Shown here in pieces: positions 53,523 through 62,191 of a stretch of 64,000 bases of DNA. How positions within the stretch are numbered: position 1 is the first letter of the stretch; the number at the start of each line of letters is the position of its first letter. The DNA is taken from the NCBI RefSeq assembly GCF_014647655.1, contig NZ_BMPP01000016.1, forward strand, positions 42,568 through 106,567, read 5' to 3'. The stretch comes from Deinococcus malanensis (GTDB taxonomy: Bacteria > Deinococcota > Deinococci > Deinococcales > Deinococcaceae). A program made the position numbers and the translations under genes. The notes under the pieces were generated by a model, which did not search any database, was not told the DNA's origin, and saw only the letters and a program-made list of their open reading frames with translations.

Positions 53523-53839
53523 GGCAGCGTTCCCGCGCGAACAATCGGTCGTTGCTGGTCGCTCCCGTGCCAGTCGAACCGGATGACAAAGTACCCGCAG
53601 CGGTCATGCCGCTGCGCCCAGTAAAACCGCTCATCCGCTCGCGTCGCAAAATTCTCCATCACGAACGTGTCATCCAGCGGCCCACACCCAGGCCGCTCAG
53701 CGATCTTCAGCTTCAAGATGCGCGACCGACCCGTCGAGGTGTTCACGACCTGGAACTCCAGGTTGACCGGATCATTGGGAGCGCCCGCTTTCGTCGGCCT
53801 GGTCTGCTGGTCATCCTGAAGCTCCTGGGCGGAAATCAT
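53519..53839 (-). CDS. Hypothetical protein, 106 aa
   Basis: Start at ATG 53839, where protein-like sequence begins. Core: VNLEFQVVNTSTGRSRILKL, then VMENFATRADERFYWAQRHD and GYFVIRFDWHG, a compact beta-rich protein with conserved-looking aromatic residues. Family not recognised. Its 3' end meets the Nudix fragment. Confidence 0.5.
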   Translation of the reverse strand: MISAQELQDDQQTRPTKAGAPNDPVNLEFQVVNTSTGRSRILKLKIAERPGCGPLDDTFVMENFATRADERFYWAQRHDRCGYFVIRFDWHGSDQQRPIVRAGTLP

Positions 53840-53949
53840 GGACCGGGCCAACACATCGCAGCGGGAGAGCCGACAGGCGATCACACGCCGGTGCTCCCGG
53901 GCACGCCGGCGAATGGTGCCCGGGCCTCCCGGAGCCGGGCGTCCCGCGA

Positions 53950-54474
53950 ATGAGCCTCGTCCCAGGTGTCCGGAAGGCCGCATTGACGCTGCACATCACG
54001 GCCTCCGTGGGTTGGGTCGGGGCGGCGATCTCGTACCTGGTGCTGGCCGTGGCGGCCATGAACAGTCACGACGTGCAGATGCTGCGCACCGCCTGGATGG
54101 GAATGGAGGTCATCGCGTGATACGCCATGGTGCCACTGAGTGTGCTGGCGTTGCTGAGTGGCGTGGCGCAGGCGCTGCTGACGCCCTGGGGCTTGTTCAG
54201 GCATTACTGGGTGGTGTTCAAGTTGCTGCTGACGGTCGTGGCGACGGTGGTGCAGCTGTTGACCATGCCGGAGATCAGCGTGATGGCGAATGTCGCGGCG
54301 AGGTCGGTGCCCAACGGTGATGCGGCGCCTGGACTTGAAGGTCAGTTGCTCCACCCTGGTGCTGGCCTGGTGGTGTTGCTGGTGATTACGGTGTTGTCGG
54401 TCGTGAAGCCGCGTGGGTTGACGCTGTCCGGTCAGCCGAAGCAAGCGGCGCAGCGCAGCAGTTCACGCCCGTAG
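53950..54474 (+). pseudogene. Membrane protein (DUF2269-like) with in-frame TGA
   Basis: ATG 53950 opens VRKAALTLHITASVGWVGAA, AISYLVLAVAAM and a helix, then TGA at 54118-54120. The same frame continues YAMVPLSVLALLSGVAQALL, GLFRHYWVVFKLLLTVVAT and GAGLVVLLVITVLSVV. Together they give four transmembrane helices in about 174 residues, like DUF2269-type proteins. The TGA most likely replaced a Trp or other codon. The second part could start at ATG 54127. Confidence 0.55.
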
Positions 54475-54578
54475 GCCATGAGTTCAGGTGTGGTGGCTAC
54501 CGGGTGAAGCAGCCTGATGTGACCGCACACGGCTCATCGAGCAGTGATCGGCACGGCCTTGACCCTCTCAAACAGCCC

Positions 54579-54797
54579 TCAGACGCCTGAAACATCCGGC
54601 GGGCGGTGGTATTCCAGCAGCGCTGCCGGGGTGAAGGTTCCTGGTTTCAACCCGAGCGCTTTGAGTTCGTCGGTGGTGGCCAGCTCCGGCGGGTAAGTGT
54701 CGTGGTATTTGGTGATGGAGGGGCTGGGTTTGCGCATGTGCAGTGCTGGGGTGCGGGCCACCACCGGGAGGCGATCCCGTGGAGCGTACCGTAGCAC
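54579..54797 (-). CDS. Hypothetical protein, 72 aa
   Basis: GTG 54797 gives RDRLPVVARTPALHMRKPSP and TYPPELATTDELKALGLKPG, ending in a Pro-rich tail. The block TTDELKALGLKPG recurs in small hypothetical proteins of Deinococcus-like replicons (recall, not tested). It may be C-terminally truncated. Confidence 0.4.
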   Translation of the reverse strand: MLRYAPRDRLPVVARTPALHMRKPSPSITKYHDTYPPELATTDELKALGLKPGTFTPAALLEYHRPPDVSGV

Positions 54798-54877
54798 TTT
54801 GCGCGACCCTGTGGGGGCCTGATAGGCCTGGGGGTAAACAGTCCGGATATACCGGCAGTCGGTCAGCTTCCCTGAAA

Positions 54878-55297
54878 CTACCTGTTTTTGATCTTAATGT
54901 TGTCCGGTCCAGCACCCTTTAGCCCAGGCAATGACAGGGTCTGTCCCGTCGACTGCACACTGACGCTCAGCCGGAAGGTAGCCAGGAACTTGGAGAGTGT
55001 CAGGTCGTCGTTTCCTGGAAGCTCGATGATCAGTTGCCCGCCCCGCAGGAAGCCGTTGTAACGACTCAGCAGGGCAGGGAACGTGCCTCGCCGGAATTCC
55101 TCATCAGTCTGGGAAAACAACACCACCACCGGTCCGTTGTGGCGCGGGACCAGTTGCACGTCGAACCTGCCGCCGTCCCTTTCCCCGTAGCCGACCTTTG
55201 TCTGGAAATCACGGTCCCAGACGATTAACTGCAGGGCCCCCGCCGGGGAGGCGAGAACCAGCAGGAGCAGGGGTATCAGAAGTCGGGGCATTTTCAT
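54878..55297 (-). CDS. Secreted hypothetical protein, 139 aa
   Basis: A signal peptide (RLLIPLLLLVLASPAGA) leads to a mature protein of beta strands (LQLIVWDRDFQTKVGYGERD, VVVLFSQTDEEF). The C-terminus contains GQTLSLPGLKGAGPDN. No lipobox, so a soluble periplasmic or secreted protein. Family unknown. Confidence 0.55.
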   Translation of the reverse strand: MKMPRLLIPLLLLVLASPAGALQLIVWDRDFQTKVGYGERDGGRFDVQLVPRHNGPVVVLFSQTDEEFRRGTFPALLSRYNGFLRGGQLIIELPGNDDLTLSKFLATFRLSVSVQSTGQTLSLPGLKGAGPDNIKIKNR

Positions 55298-55414
55298 GGG
55301 GTATCCAATCTTTTAGCGAAGGAAAGTAAGTTGACCTGCGTTCCGACATGTCACTCTGACAGCAGATCTACCTGTGCACTCCTATCCTAGCGACAGAAGT
55401 TGACAAAACACTGA

Positions 55415-55444
55415 ACCAGATCATGGCCGGGACCATGATCTGGT
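55415..55444. repeat. Perfect 12-bp inverted repeat
   Basis: ACCAGATCATGG (55415-55426), loop CCGGGA, CCATGATCTGGT (55433-55444). It has no U tract, so is not a usual terminator; it could be an operator or a mobile-element scar. Confidence 0.6.
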
Positions 55445-55539
55445 GGCTGCCGAAGAGATGAATACGTGGCGCTGAGTATCCGTCGGGCAGGATTTGCTTG
55501 TAGACGCTTGACTGCGCTACCGAAGCGGGCGCCGGTCGT

Positions 55540-55680
55540 GTCCGCGCACTGTGCCGCGCTGTGTGCGGCCGGGGCTGCGCCGATCCGGGCCGGGGAGCCC
55601 GGGTACAGCACGAAGCTGGACCGCGACCGTGACGGTATCGGCGGCAAGTGCCCGCCAGGCAGGAGTGTCGTTCGGCGAAC
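55540..55680 (+). pseudogene. Excalibur calcium-binding domain fragment
   Basis: The frame reads CAALCAAGAAPIRAGEPGYS and LDRDRDGIGGKCPPG. This is the excalibur motif (usually DRDxDGIACE) found at the C-terminus of secreted proteins. It is joined in frame to the following SDR ORF, but that is probably chance. The host protein is lost. Confidence 0.45.
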
Positions 55681-55768
55681 GGTGATGGCAGGATGGCGGC
55701 ATGCCCATACCCTTGACTCCGCCCTGCAGAATCAACGGACCATCACCCTCGCTTGCGATGGTCCGGCC

Positions 55769-56533
55769 GTGATCGTCCGCTTCGATGGCCAGACCGTCGT
55801 CGTAACCGGTGCGGCGCATGGCTTCGGTCGAGCCATCAGCCTGGCGTTTGCGGTCAGGGGTGCGAGGGTCTGGGCCTGTGACGTGAACGAAGCTGGGCTA
55901 CGGGAAACGGAAGCCCTGGCGGTTCAAGAAGGCGCTTCGTTGCAGGTTCGCACGGTGGATGTCTCCAACCGGCGGGCGGTGCAGGCCCTGGTTCAGGAGG
56001 CTTCAGGGGGAGAGCGGGTGGATGTACTGGTGAATAACGCGGGTGGCGTGCTTGGTCAGGTGGGCCGGCCAGTGGAGGAAATCAGTCAGGACGACTGGCA
56101 CGCGCTGTTCCGAGTAAACGTGGACGGCGCGTTTTATTTCAGTCAGGCGGTCGCGCCGATCATGAAGGCGCGGGGTGCTGGGCGCATCGTGAACATCAGC
56201 AGCGGGGCGGGGGTGGGCGTGAGTCTGACAGGCGTTCAGGCGTACGCGAGCGCGAAGGCCGCGCAGATTGGTCTGACCCGGCAGCTGGCCCACGAACTCG
56301 GCGCATGGGGCATCACGGTGAACAGCGTCGCGCCCGGGTTCGTGCGGAGCAACCCCACCACCGAGCGGCAGTGGGAAAGTTACGGCGAGGACGGGCAACG
56401 CCGCTTGATCGAGAACATCGCCTTGAAGCGCCTCGGCAGTCCGGAGGACATCGCTCACGCGGTCCTGTTCTTCGCGTCCGAGTATGCCGGCTGGGTGACC
56501 GGTCAGGTGCTCAGCGTGGATGGAGGCAAATGA
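55769..56533 (+). CDS. Short-chain dehydrogenase/reductase (SDR)
   Basis: Start taken at GTG 55769, where SDR sequence begins. TGAAHGFG is the cofactor motif (TGxxxGxG), VLVNNAGG the structural NNAG, and NISSGAG with YASAKAA the catalytic Ser and Tyr-x-x-x-Lys. 254 residues, typical classical SDR such as FabG-like ketoreductases. Substrate unknown. No nearby pathway partners. Confidence 0.9.
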   Translation: MIVRFDGQTVVVTGAAHGFGRAISLAFAVRGARVWACDVNEAGLRETEALAVQEGASLQVRTVDVSNRRAVQALVQEASGGERVDVLVNNAGGVLGQVGRPVEEISQDDWHALFRVNVDGAFYFSQAVAPIMKARGAGRIVNISSGAGVGVSLTGVQAYASAKAAQIGLTRQLAHELGAWGITVNSVAPGFVRSNPTTERQWESYGEDGQRRLIENIALKRLGSPEDIAHAVLFFASEYAGWVTGQVLSVDGGK

Positions 56534-56931
56534 CGGGCGACAGCCATCCTGCGGGAGTACCAGTCAGACGTCATCTAGACACCGCCGCTGCCAAAACACC
56601 TGCCGTGACCATCATTCCGTGACGCACTGTCCTTACATCCGTCTCGTCTGGTCTCACGAGACGGGTACATTGGAGGGAATGCAACTCCTGTTTGTTCCCA
56701 TACGTTGCCTGCAGTCGGCTGCCTGCTGGTGCGCTGATGCCGTTCCTCTGTACGCATCTGGCTGATGTCCTGCGTCGTGATTAGGACCTAACCTGACGAA
56801 GGCTGAAATTTTTTCCAGACCGCATGAGGGGTTTCTGAAGCCGCAACTCAGCGGCTTGCGGCACAGTCTGCTTCTGAGCGGGGTAGGCAGAAGGGGCCTG
56901 TCCGTGTCGTGACTTCAACCTGGAGCGTTAC
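56534..56931. other. Intergenic region without a supported gene
   Basis: Several short frames but none protein-like. I see no hairpin or RNA gene. Confidence 0.4.
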
Positions 56932-57262
56932 CGGGAGGAGCGCCGCAGGTACCGTTCGGCCAAAGCCAACGTGACCAACCAGCGCGACCAGGCCACCACG
57001 ACATTACTGGCGTCGAAGTCCAGCCACGGACTCAGCGCCAGCAATTGCACCCGCAAGCTCACAGCCCGCCCCACGTCGCGTTCGCGGCGACCAGCAGCAC
57101 GATCAGGGGTTGAGGCCTGCGCGCCTGCATAGCGAACGAGAAGGAGAACGCCCCGTATGCCATGGTCACCACGCGTATTCCGTCGAGGTTATCTCCTGGC
57201 AGAGCGTATAGCTGGCTTAGCCACTTGGACAGGGACACCACTGCTACGCCGGCGTCAATGGT
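56932..57262 (-). pseudogene. Membrane protein fragment, frameshifted
   Basis: Leftward, one frame contains AVVSLSKWLSQLYALPGDNL, VVTMAYGAFSFSFAMQ and PLIVLLVAANATWGG, then a stop. A one-base shift continues AVSLRVQLLALSPWLDFDA and VVVAWSRWLVTLALAERYL. The pieces form a small integral membrane protein without a clear start. It follows DUF6326 in the same direction. Confidence 0.45.
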
Positions 57263-57699
57263 GAGGACGTGCGGGGCCAGGTCCAGGCGGAGCGCAGGAT
57301 GAAGGCCAGAAGCAGCACCTCGAGTCCGATGGAGATGCCGTAGAAGGCGGCCCACTCCCAGGTCGCCCCTGCTGCGTTGAACATCGAGTAGGGGATGAGG
57401 AGCGATGCAACGACGAGGTTCGTGGGGCGGTTCACCCGGGCGGGCAGCGTCATGGAGAGCCACACCATCATGGCCGGGATCGACACAGACACGAGGAAAA
57501 TGGTCAACAACGTCGAGCTGATGTCGAACTTCCAGATGAGGCCAACCAGGATGCCGTCGACGACGCCGGGCTTGTAGAAATTTAAGATGTCGACGTAGAT
57601 GTAGAGGAACATGAAGCTGGCCCAGGCTGCCGTGAGCTTGGCTTGCACCGGGATCTGCGGGTCCTTCAAAGTGCTATTGATGGGGACATGTCGTGTCAT
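57244..57699 (-). CDS. DUF6326 family membrane protein
   Basis: ATG 57699 follows AAGGAGGAG. Four hydrophobic segments: WASFMFLYIYVDILNF, LLTIFLVSVSIPAMMVWL, LVVASLLIPYSMFNAAGA and GISIGLEVLLLAFIL. The motif VDILNFYKPG and length (151 aa) fit DUF6326. Divergent from the two-component system. Confidence 0.75.
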   Translation of the reverse strand: MTRHVPINSTLKDPQIPVQAKLTAAWASFMFLYIYVDILNFYKPGVVDGILVGLIWKFDISSTLLTIFLVSVSIPAMMVWLSMTLPARVNRPTNLVVASLLIPYSMFNAAGATWEWAAFYGISIGLEVLLLAFILRSAWTWPRTSSPLTPA

Positions 57700-57862
57700 G
57701 TTCTCCTCCTTACATTCGGTTGGTGAGGCTCACGCCTCGGGTAGCGACGTGCAACCCTGCATGGAGTGTGTGCGGCGACCCACAAGACGCTTTCGGGGAA
57801 TTGACAAGTTTTCTTGACAGGCGTTAGGCGTGGTCTTGGCAAGGCTGCTTACACTGAAAGAC

Positions 57863-58543
57863 GTGAACCCAGGCCAACTCGTATTGATCGTGGAAGACGA
57901 GCCGGATATTGCCGAGTTGCTGGAGGTGTACCTGCGCCGCGAGCAGTTCCGCACTGAACGGGCCAGTACCGGCTCAGCGGCCGTGCAACTGCATCGCACG
58001 GCCCGGCCTGATCTGGTCTTGCTGGATGTCAATCTGCCCGAATTTGACGGCTTTGAAGTGCTGCGGCTCATCCGGGAGACGGCAGGAACACCCGTCATCA
58101 TGGTCACGGCGTTCGCGGAAGACTTGGACACGCTTCTGGGCCTCAAAATGGGCGCGGACGACTATGTGGTCAAGCCCTTTAGCCCCCTGGAGGTGGTTGC
58201 CCGCGTCAAAGCGGTGCTGCGCCGTGCCGGAACACAGACCACCGGGCAACCGCTTCGGTTAAGCGGGGTCGAACTCGATCCGTTGGCCGTGCGGGTGCGG
58301 GTTCTTGGTCAGCGCCTCGACGTGACCATGACCGAGTACCGCTTGCTGGAACACCTGCTGCGGCACCGGGGCCGGGTGTGTTCCCGTGCCGAACTGCTCG
58401 AAGTGGCCCTGCCCGACTCGGACGCGCTGGAACGGGTAATCGACACCCACCTGTGGAATCTGCGCCGGAAACTGGAGGGCGCGGGCCAGCCCAATATTAT
58501 TCAGACGGTGCGCGGCGTGGGCTTCCGGCTGGCAGACGAATGA
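57863..58543 (+). CDS. OmpR/PhoB-family response regulator
   Basis: Start taken at GTG 57863. Receiver domain: VEDEPDIAEL acidic pocket, phosphoacceptor Asp in LVLLDVNLPEF, Thr/Ser position in MVTAFAED and Lys in VVKPFSPLE. Winged-helix C-terminus: RLDVTMTEYRLLEHLLRHRG and VIDTHLWNLRRKL. 226 residues, typical. A histidine kinase follows 155 bases downstream and is its likely partner. It binds DNA when phosphorylated. Confidence 0.9.
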   Translation: MNPGQLVLIVEDEPDIAELLEVYLRREQFRTERASTGSAAVQLHRTARPDLVLLDVNLPEFDGFEVLRLIRETAGTPVIMVTAFAEDLDTLLGLKMGADDYVVKPFSPLEVVARVKAVLRRAGTQTTGQPLRLSGVELDPLAVRVRVLGQRLDVTMTEYRLLEHLLRHRGRVCSRAELLEVALPDSDALERVIDTHLWNLRRKLEGAGQPNIIQTVRGVGFRLADE

Positions 58544-58697
58544 GGCGGACTGCGCTCCACTCGTGCACATTTGGCACCCCCACCGGATGTTCGTCCATAC
58601 CGTGGGACCCGTGCTCGTCCCTCCATGCGCTGCTACGCAGCTGTTCCAGTTTGCCCTGGTCGAAGGCTGAACTGTATGGCTTTCAATAGGAATCTTT

Positions 58698-59918
58698 ATG
58701 AAGCTGCAGCCTGAGACGCCCTGGCAAGCCATGCGGCGCGCTTGGAACTCGCTGGCCGCAGACCTCTACAAAACCATGCTGGGGTTGGTGCTGCTGACCT
58801 CGCTGACCGTGTTCGTCATTCTCAGTTACGCCTGGTCAGCTTTTATGGATGAGGTGCAGCGTCAGACCCAGCAGTTGCTGACGGCCCGGTTTCAGCTGTC
58901 CCCCAGTCAACTTGACCCCCTGTTGATGCAGGCGAGACAGCTGTCTGGGACCAGCCTAGATGTGGATCAGATCCGGTCCCTGTTCGTGTTCGGCTTGGTG
59001 CTGCTCTTCACCGTGCTGTCCCTGCTCGCGTGGTGGTCGGCCCGGCGTTTTGCTCGCCCTTTGACACATCTCTCCGCTGCCGCGAACCGGCTGACTTCTG
59101 GGGACTTCACGGCCCGCGCCGCGTTGAGCCGCAGTCTGACCCGGCGCAGCGACGAAACAGCGAGGCTCCTGAGAGATTTTAACGTCATGGCCGCATCCCT
59201 AGAGCGGCTGGAGCATGAACGGCGCTATAGCGTGGCTGCCATTGCCCACGAACTCCGCACGCCAGTGACGGTGCTGCGCGGGCGGCTGGAAGCTGTGCGG
59301 GACGGCGTGTTGCCGGCTCACCCGCAGGAACTGGACAAATTGATCGGTCATGCCGACCTGCTGTCCGAGCTGATTGAGGATTTGCAGCTTCTCTCGCTGG
59401 CTGAAGCGGGCGAATTGCGGCTCGAACTTGGGCCAGTGGAGATGCAGGATGTCCTGATCCGTCTGCACGCCGATCACCTGCCGACGGCCCAGGCACAGGG
59501 CGTCGATCTTCTCCTGGAACTCTGTCCCGAACCGGTCATGGTGACCGGTGACCGGCGCCGGTTGCAGCAGGTCGTCCATAACCTGCTGACCAACGCCCTG
59601 CGCCACACGCCCCCGCACGGCACGGTCTGGATCAAGCTTGAGGTGGAAGCGGGGGCCGTCCACATCGAGATTCACAACACAGGCACAGGGTTCACCGCAG
59701 AAGCCCTGAATCGGGCGTTCGAACGGTTTTACAGCGGCCCTGACCGGGAACGCGGGCGCGGCGGAAGTGGGCTGGGGCTGGCCATCTCGAAATCATTGAT
59801 CGAAGTTCACGGCGGGTGCATGAGGCTGTTCAACACCGAAACTGGAGCGGGGGTGCAGATCACGCTGAACCCACTCGCGGGCGATGAAGGGCCTGCCGGG
59901 GCAAGGCCACGATTCTGA
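58698..59918 (+). CDS. Membrane sensor histidine kinase
   Basis: Two transmembrane helices (about 28-50 and 92-112) flank a short extracytoplasmic loop. A HAMP-like region follows, then HisKA with the phosphoacceptor His in AAIAHELRTPVTV, and an HATPase_c domain with NLLTNALRHTP (N box) and GSGLGLAISKSLI (G2). The G1 position reads HNTGTGF, with Asn where Asp is usual in DxGxG, which could weaken ATP binding. 406 residues. Partner of the response regulator upstream. Confidence 0.9.
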   Translation: MKLQPETPWQAMRRAWNSLAADLYKTMLGLVLLTSLTVFVILSYAWSAFMDEVQRQTQQLLTARFQLSPSQLDPLLMQARQLSGTSLDVDQIRSLFVFGLVLLFTVLSLLAWWSARRFARPLTHLSAAANRLTSGDFTARAALSRSLTRRSDETARLLRDFNVMAASLERLEHERRYSVAAIAHELRTPVTVLRGRLEAVRDGVLPAHPQELDKLIGHADLLSELIEDLQLLSLAEAGELRLELGPVEMQDVLIRLHADHLPTAQAQGVDLLLELCPEPVMVTGDRRRLQQVVHNLLTNALRHTPPHGTVWIKLEVEAGAVHIEIHNTGTGFTAEALNRAFERFYSGPDRERGRGGSGLGLAISKSLIEVHGGCMRLFNTETGAGVQITLNPLAGDEGPAGARPRF

Positions 59919-60038
59919 AGTTCTCATCCGCTCGGAAGAGATGCGGTTTCACACCTCCTATGGCGAGACTTCGACACGTGGGGATTCCAGGGAGCGAACA
60001 GCGCGGTTCTGTGTTCCGATTGAGATCAAGTCTCAGTG

Positions 60039-60203
60039 ATGCAGCAGGTGCTGTCAGAGCCGGAGCGGCAGGGGCGACCGACCCCGGTGGACCTGCGGGC
60101 CTTGACGCCGCTGAAGTGGCCGCACATCAGCCCGTATGTCACCTTCACGCTCAACATGCACGAGCGACTGCCGCTCAAGTCACAGCTGGCACAGACAAGT
60201 TAG
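60039..60203 (+). pseudogene. Tn3-family transposase C-terminal remnant
   Basis: The frame reads VLSEPERQGRPTPVDLRALT, then PLKWPHISPYVTFTLNMHER. This matches the final segment of Tn3-family TnpA (LTPLxxxHxxPYGxFxLDM pattern). About 54 residues of roughly 1000 remain. No terminal repeat is identified. Confidence 0.5.
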
Positions 60204-60209
60204 ACAGAA

Positions 60210-60723
60210 TTTCGCCCCTCGCCAGGTTAAGCCCGATTACGCGAACTTCAAAGGGCGCGTCCGCCGGCGTGCCTTCTGGTGCTTCATGCTCGCAACGGCC
60301 CTGGTGTCGCTGGTGTTGAGCATGCTTCAACTGGGGATGCGTGAGGACACCCTGCTGGTCCGGATCGTGGAAGGAGTGGACTTGCTGGTAGCACTGGGTT
60401 TCCTGGTGCCGACCCTGGGCATGGGCGCGCGGCGGTTACATGACGCGGGGCGGAGTGGGTGGTGGCAGCTGCTGCTTGTTCCCCTGCTGCTGTTCGTGCC
60501 GTGGAGCATGGTGGGTCCGGGGGTAGCCGTCGTCTGGGGGCCGTGGTGGTTCGCATCTGGCGTGCTGGGATGGGCGGGCCTGCTGATGCTGCTGATGGTG
60601 GACAGCCTCCCGGGCGTGAACCGCTGGGGGGAGTCCAAAAGGAACGGTGACGGGGACCGTGAACGCCTGAAGCGCACCACACCGGGTCACGGTCGGGTTT
60701 CAGCGTGGATCATGATGACCTGA
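60210..60723 (+). CDS. DUF805 family membrane protein
   Basis: Conserved core: YANFKGRVRRRAFW, then ARRLHDAGRSGWWQLLL (the DUF805 RRLHDxGRSGWW hallmark) and GVNRWGE. Four hydrophobic segments. Start uncertain: the open frame begins at 60136 without family sequence, and the N-terminus may be disturbed by the adjacent Tn3 remnant. The C-terminal 30 residues are unlike the family. Confidence 0.75.
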
Positions 60724-60858
60724 TGACGCTTCCCTTCGCGGATCAGACCATCCCCCCGGCTTCCCTGCACCATGGCGTGAAGACCGCCGTGGAGATCGTG
60801 GTGTACGGCGCGACCCCGCAGGTTCGTGCTGGAGGAGGGCAGGCCGCGGCGGGTATAA

Positions 60859-61107
60859 ATGTTCGATGTGAGCGCGTCCCTGGTGGGGAAGGTCCAGCGA
60901 CTGGTCGCGGGCACCTTGGCCGGAGATGGAGGCTCGATGACCTTCACAGGCCGGCAGATCTTGCTCGAAGCGGATGCAGGCGAGGGGAAAACACTCCGGG
61001 TGTCATTTCAGCAGGATGAAACGTCCTCCGTCTGGCCGATCACTGATCACGGCAGCCTGACCGAGCTCACCGACCTTCAGCACTCGTTGACCGCAGGACC
61101 GCGCTGA
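60859..61107 (+). CDS. Hypothetical protein, 82 aa
   Basis: ATG 60859 gives FDVSASLVGKVQRLVAGTLA and beta-like stretches (MTFTGRQILLEADAGEG). An upstream frame (from about 60723) also looks protein-like and might be the displaced N-terminus by frameshift. Family unknown. Confidence 0.35.
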   Translation: MFDVSASLVGKVQRLVAGTLAGDGGSMTFTGRQILLEADAGEGKTLRVSFQQDETSSVWPITDHGSLTELTDLQHSLTAGPR

Positions 61108-61204
61108 CACGCTCGGGCGCGGGACTCCAGTACGCAGTTGAGGGGAACCAAGGTGGCACTGGCGATAAGTCACCGTCAGGTAGCTTGTTGGCGTCCGGAA
61201 TGGG

Positions 61205-61696
61205 TTATCTCTTTCCAAGGATCTGCAGGGACGTGCAGGTGTTCACGGCGCGGTCCACGGCGGCCGCCATCTGCCGGGCGGGCACCCGGGCGGGATCCAG
61301 ATCGACCTTGCAGGTCACGTGCCCGCCAGCTTCAGGTGCGGGCGTGCTGGTGTAGATGGTCACACTGCCTGTCGGGAAGGTATGCACCTCGGCAGTCGTG
61401 CGGCCGGCCGCGCGGCGCTTCACGCTGGCGTTTGTTATGACGATGACCGGGTTGTAGTGCAGTTTGAACTGCATAACCATACCCAGGACGGTGCTCTTGA
61501 AGCCGACCGGGTTGCCCATATCGAACGATGTGGGGTCTGGCACTAATCCTTTAGGCAGCATGACGCGCGCGGAGTAGAGTGTGTCGTTCGCGTGTTTGAA
61601 CACCATCGGGGTGGGCACGAGTGGAGCGCTGAGCAGCGGTGTCGCCAGGGCGGGGACCGTCATGGTCAGCAGGATCAGGGGCAACAGGGCGCGCAT
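61205..61696 (-). CDS. Secreted hypothetical protein, 163 aa
   Basis: A signal peptide (ALLPLILLTMTVPALA) precedes a mature domain with VFKHANDTLYSARVMLPKGL, KLHYNPVIVITNASVKR and a Cys pair (HVTCKVDL, NTCTSL). Likely exported with one disulfide. Family not recognised. Confidence 0.6.
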   Translation of the reverse strand: MRALLPLILLTMTVPALATPLLSAPLVPTPMVFKHANDTLYSARVMLPKGLVPDPTSFDMGNPVGFKSTVLGMVMQFKLHYNPVIVITNASVKRRAAGRTTAEVHTFPTGSVTIYTSTPAPEAGGHVTCKVDLDPARVPARQMAAAVDRAVNTCTSLQILGKR

Positions 61697-61903
61697 TTCT
61701 TCTCACAGTACACGCGCCCACGCCCGCCACGCGGCGCAGATGCGCTGTACCTGTGCCAGTGGGTGAGGGGCATCAGCAGTCTGGTGGGAGCAGAACATTA
61801 TGGAGTCCGTCTTTGAGGAACTGAACGGAGCGGGCAAAAGCCAGCACTAGCGATTTGTAGAAGGTCTGATGACTCAATCGCAGTAAGACTACCTGCCCCT
61901 CTG

Positions 61904-61927
61904 CCCCCAGGACACACCTGGGGGTTT
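61904..61927 (+). terminator. Rho-independent terminator
   Basis: CCCCCAG pairs with CTGGGGG around GACACAC, followed by TTT. Confidence 0.65.
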
Positions 61928-62056
61928 CGCTATCAGACATTCAGACATGCTGAAGTTAGCCGCTCACCACGGCCTGCTCCGCGCGATAACCCGATCGTCC
62001 TGCGTGTAGCCGGCGAGAACCCCTGATCTGCTGAAGCATCCTTGAGTGCAACGAAG

Positions 62057-62083
62057 AAGGCGGCCCGGAGGCCGCCTTGATTT
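62057..62083. terminator. Hairpin terminator, probably ends the minus-strand lipoprotein gene
   Basis: AAGGCGGCC pairs with GGCCGCCTT around CGGA. A-rich and T-rich flanks allow use in either direction; it lies past the stop of the minus-strand gene at 62192. Confidence 0.7.
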
Positions 62084-62191
62084 CTTAAAGATAGCGTCGA
62101 ATACAGGCTGAGTCAAGGATATACATCGGATGGTCGAGGGTTTATGAGCATGACGGGTATGGCAGTACCATCGCTGCCCATTTACCTCTGA

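Larger units (their letters stand above)
61697..62191. other. Intergenic region holding two terminators
   Basis: Between divergent and convergent transcripts. It holds a plus-strand terminator at 61904-61927 and a bidirectional one at 62057-62078. No gene or RNA was recognised. Confidence 0.5.

Noticed and set aside
53881..54444. 187-codon minus-strand His/Gln/Arg-rich frame
   Set aside because: Shadow of the DUF2269-like membrane gene; repeated HQH patterns arise from complementary codons.
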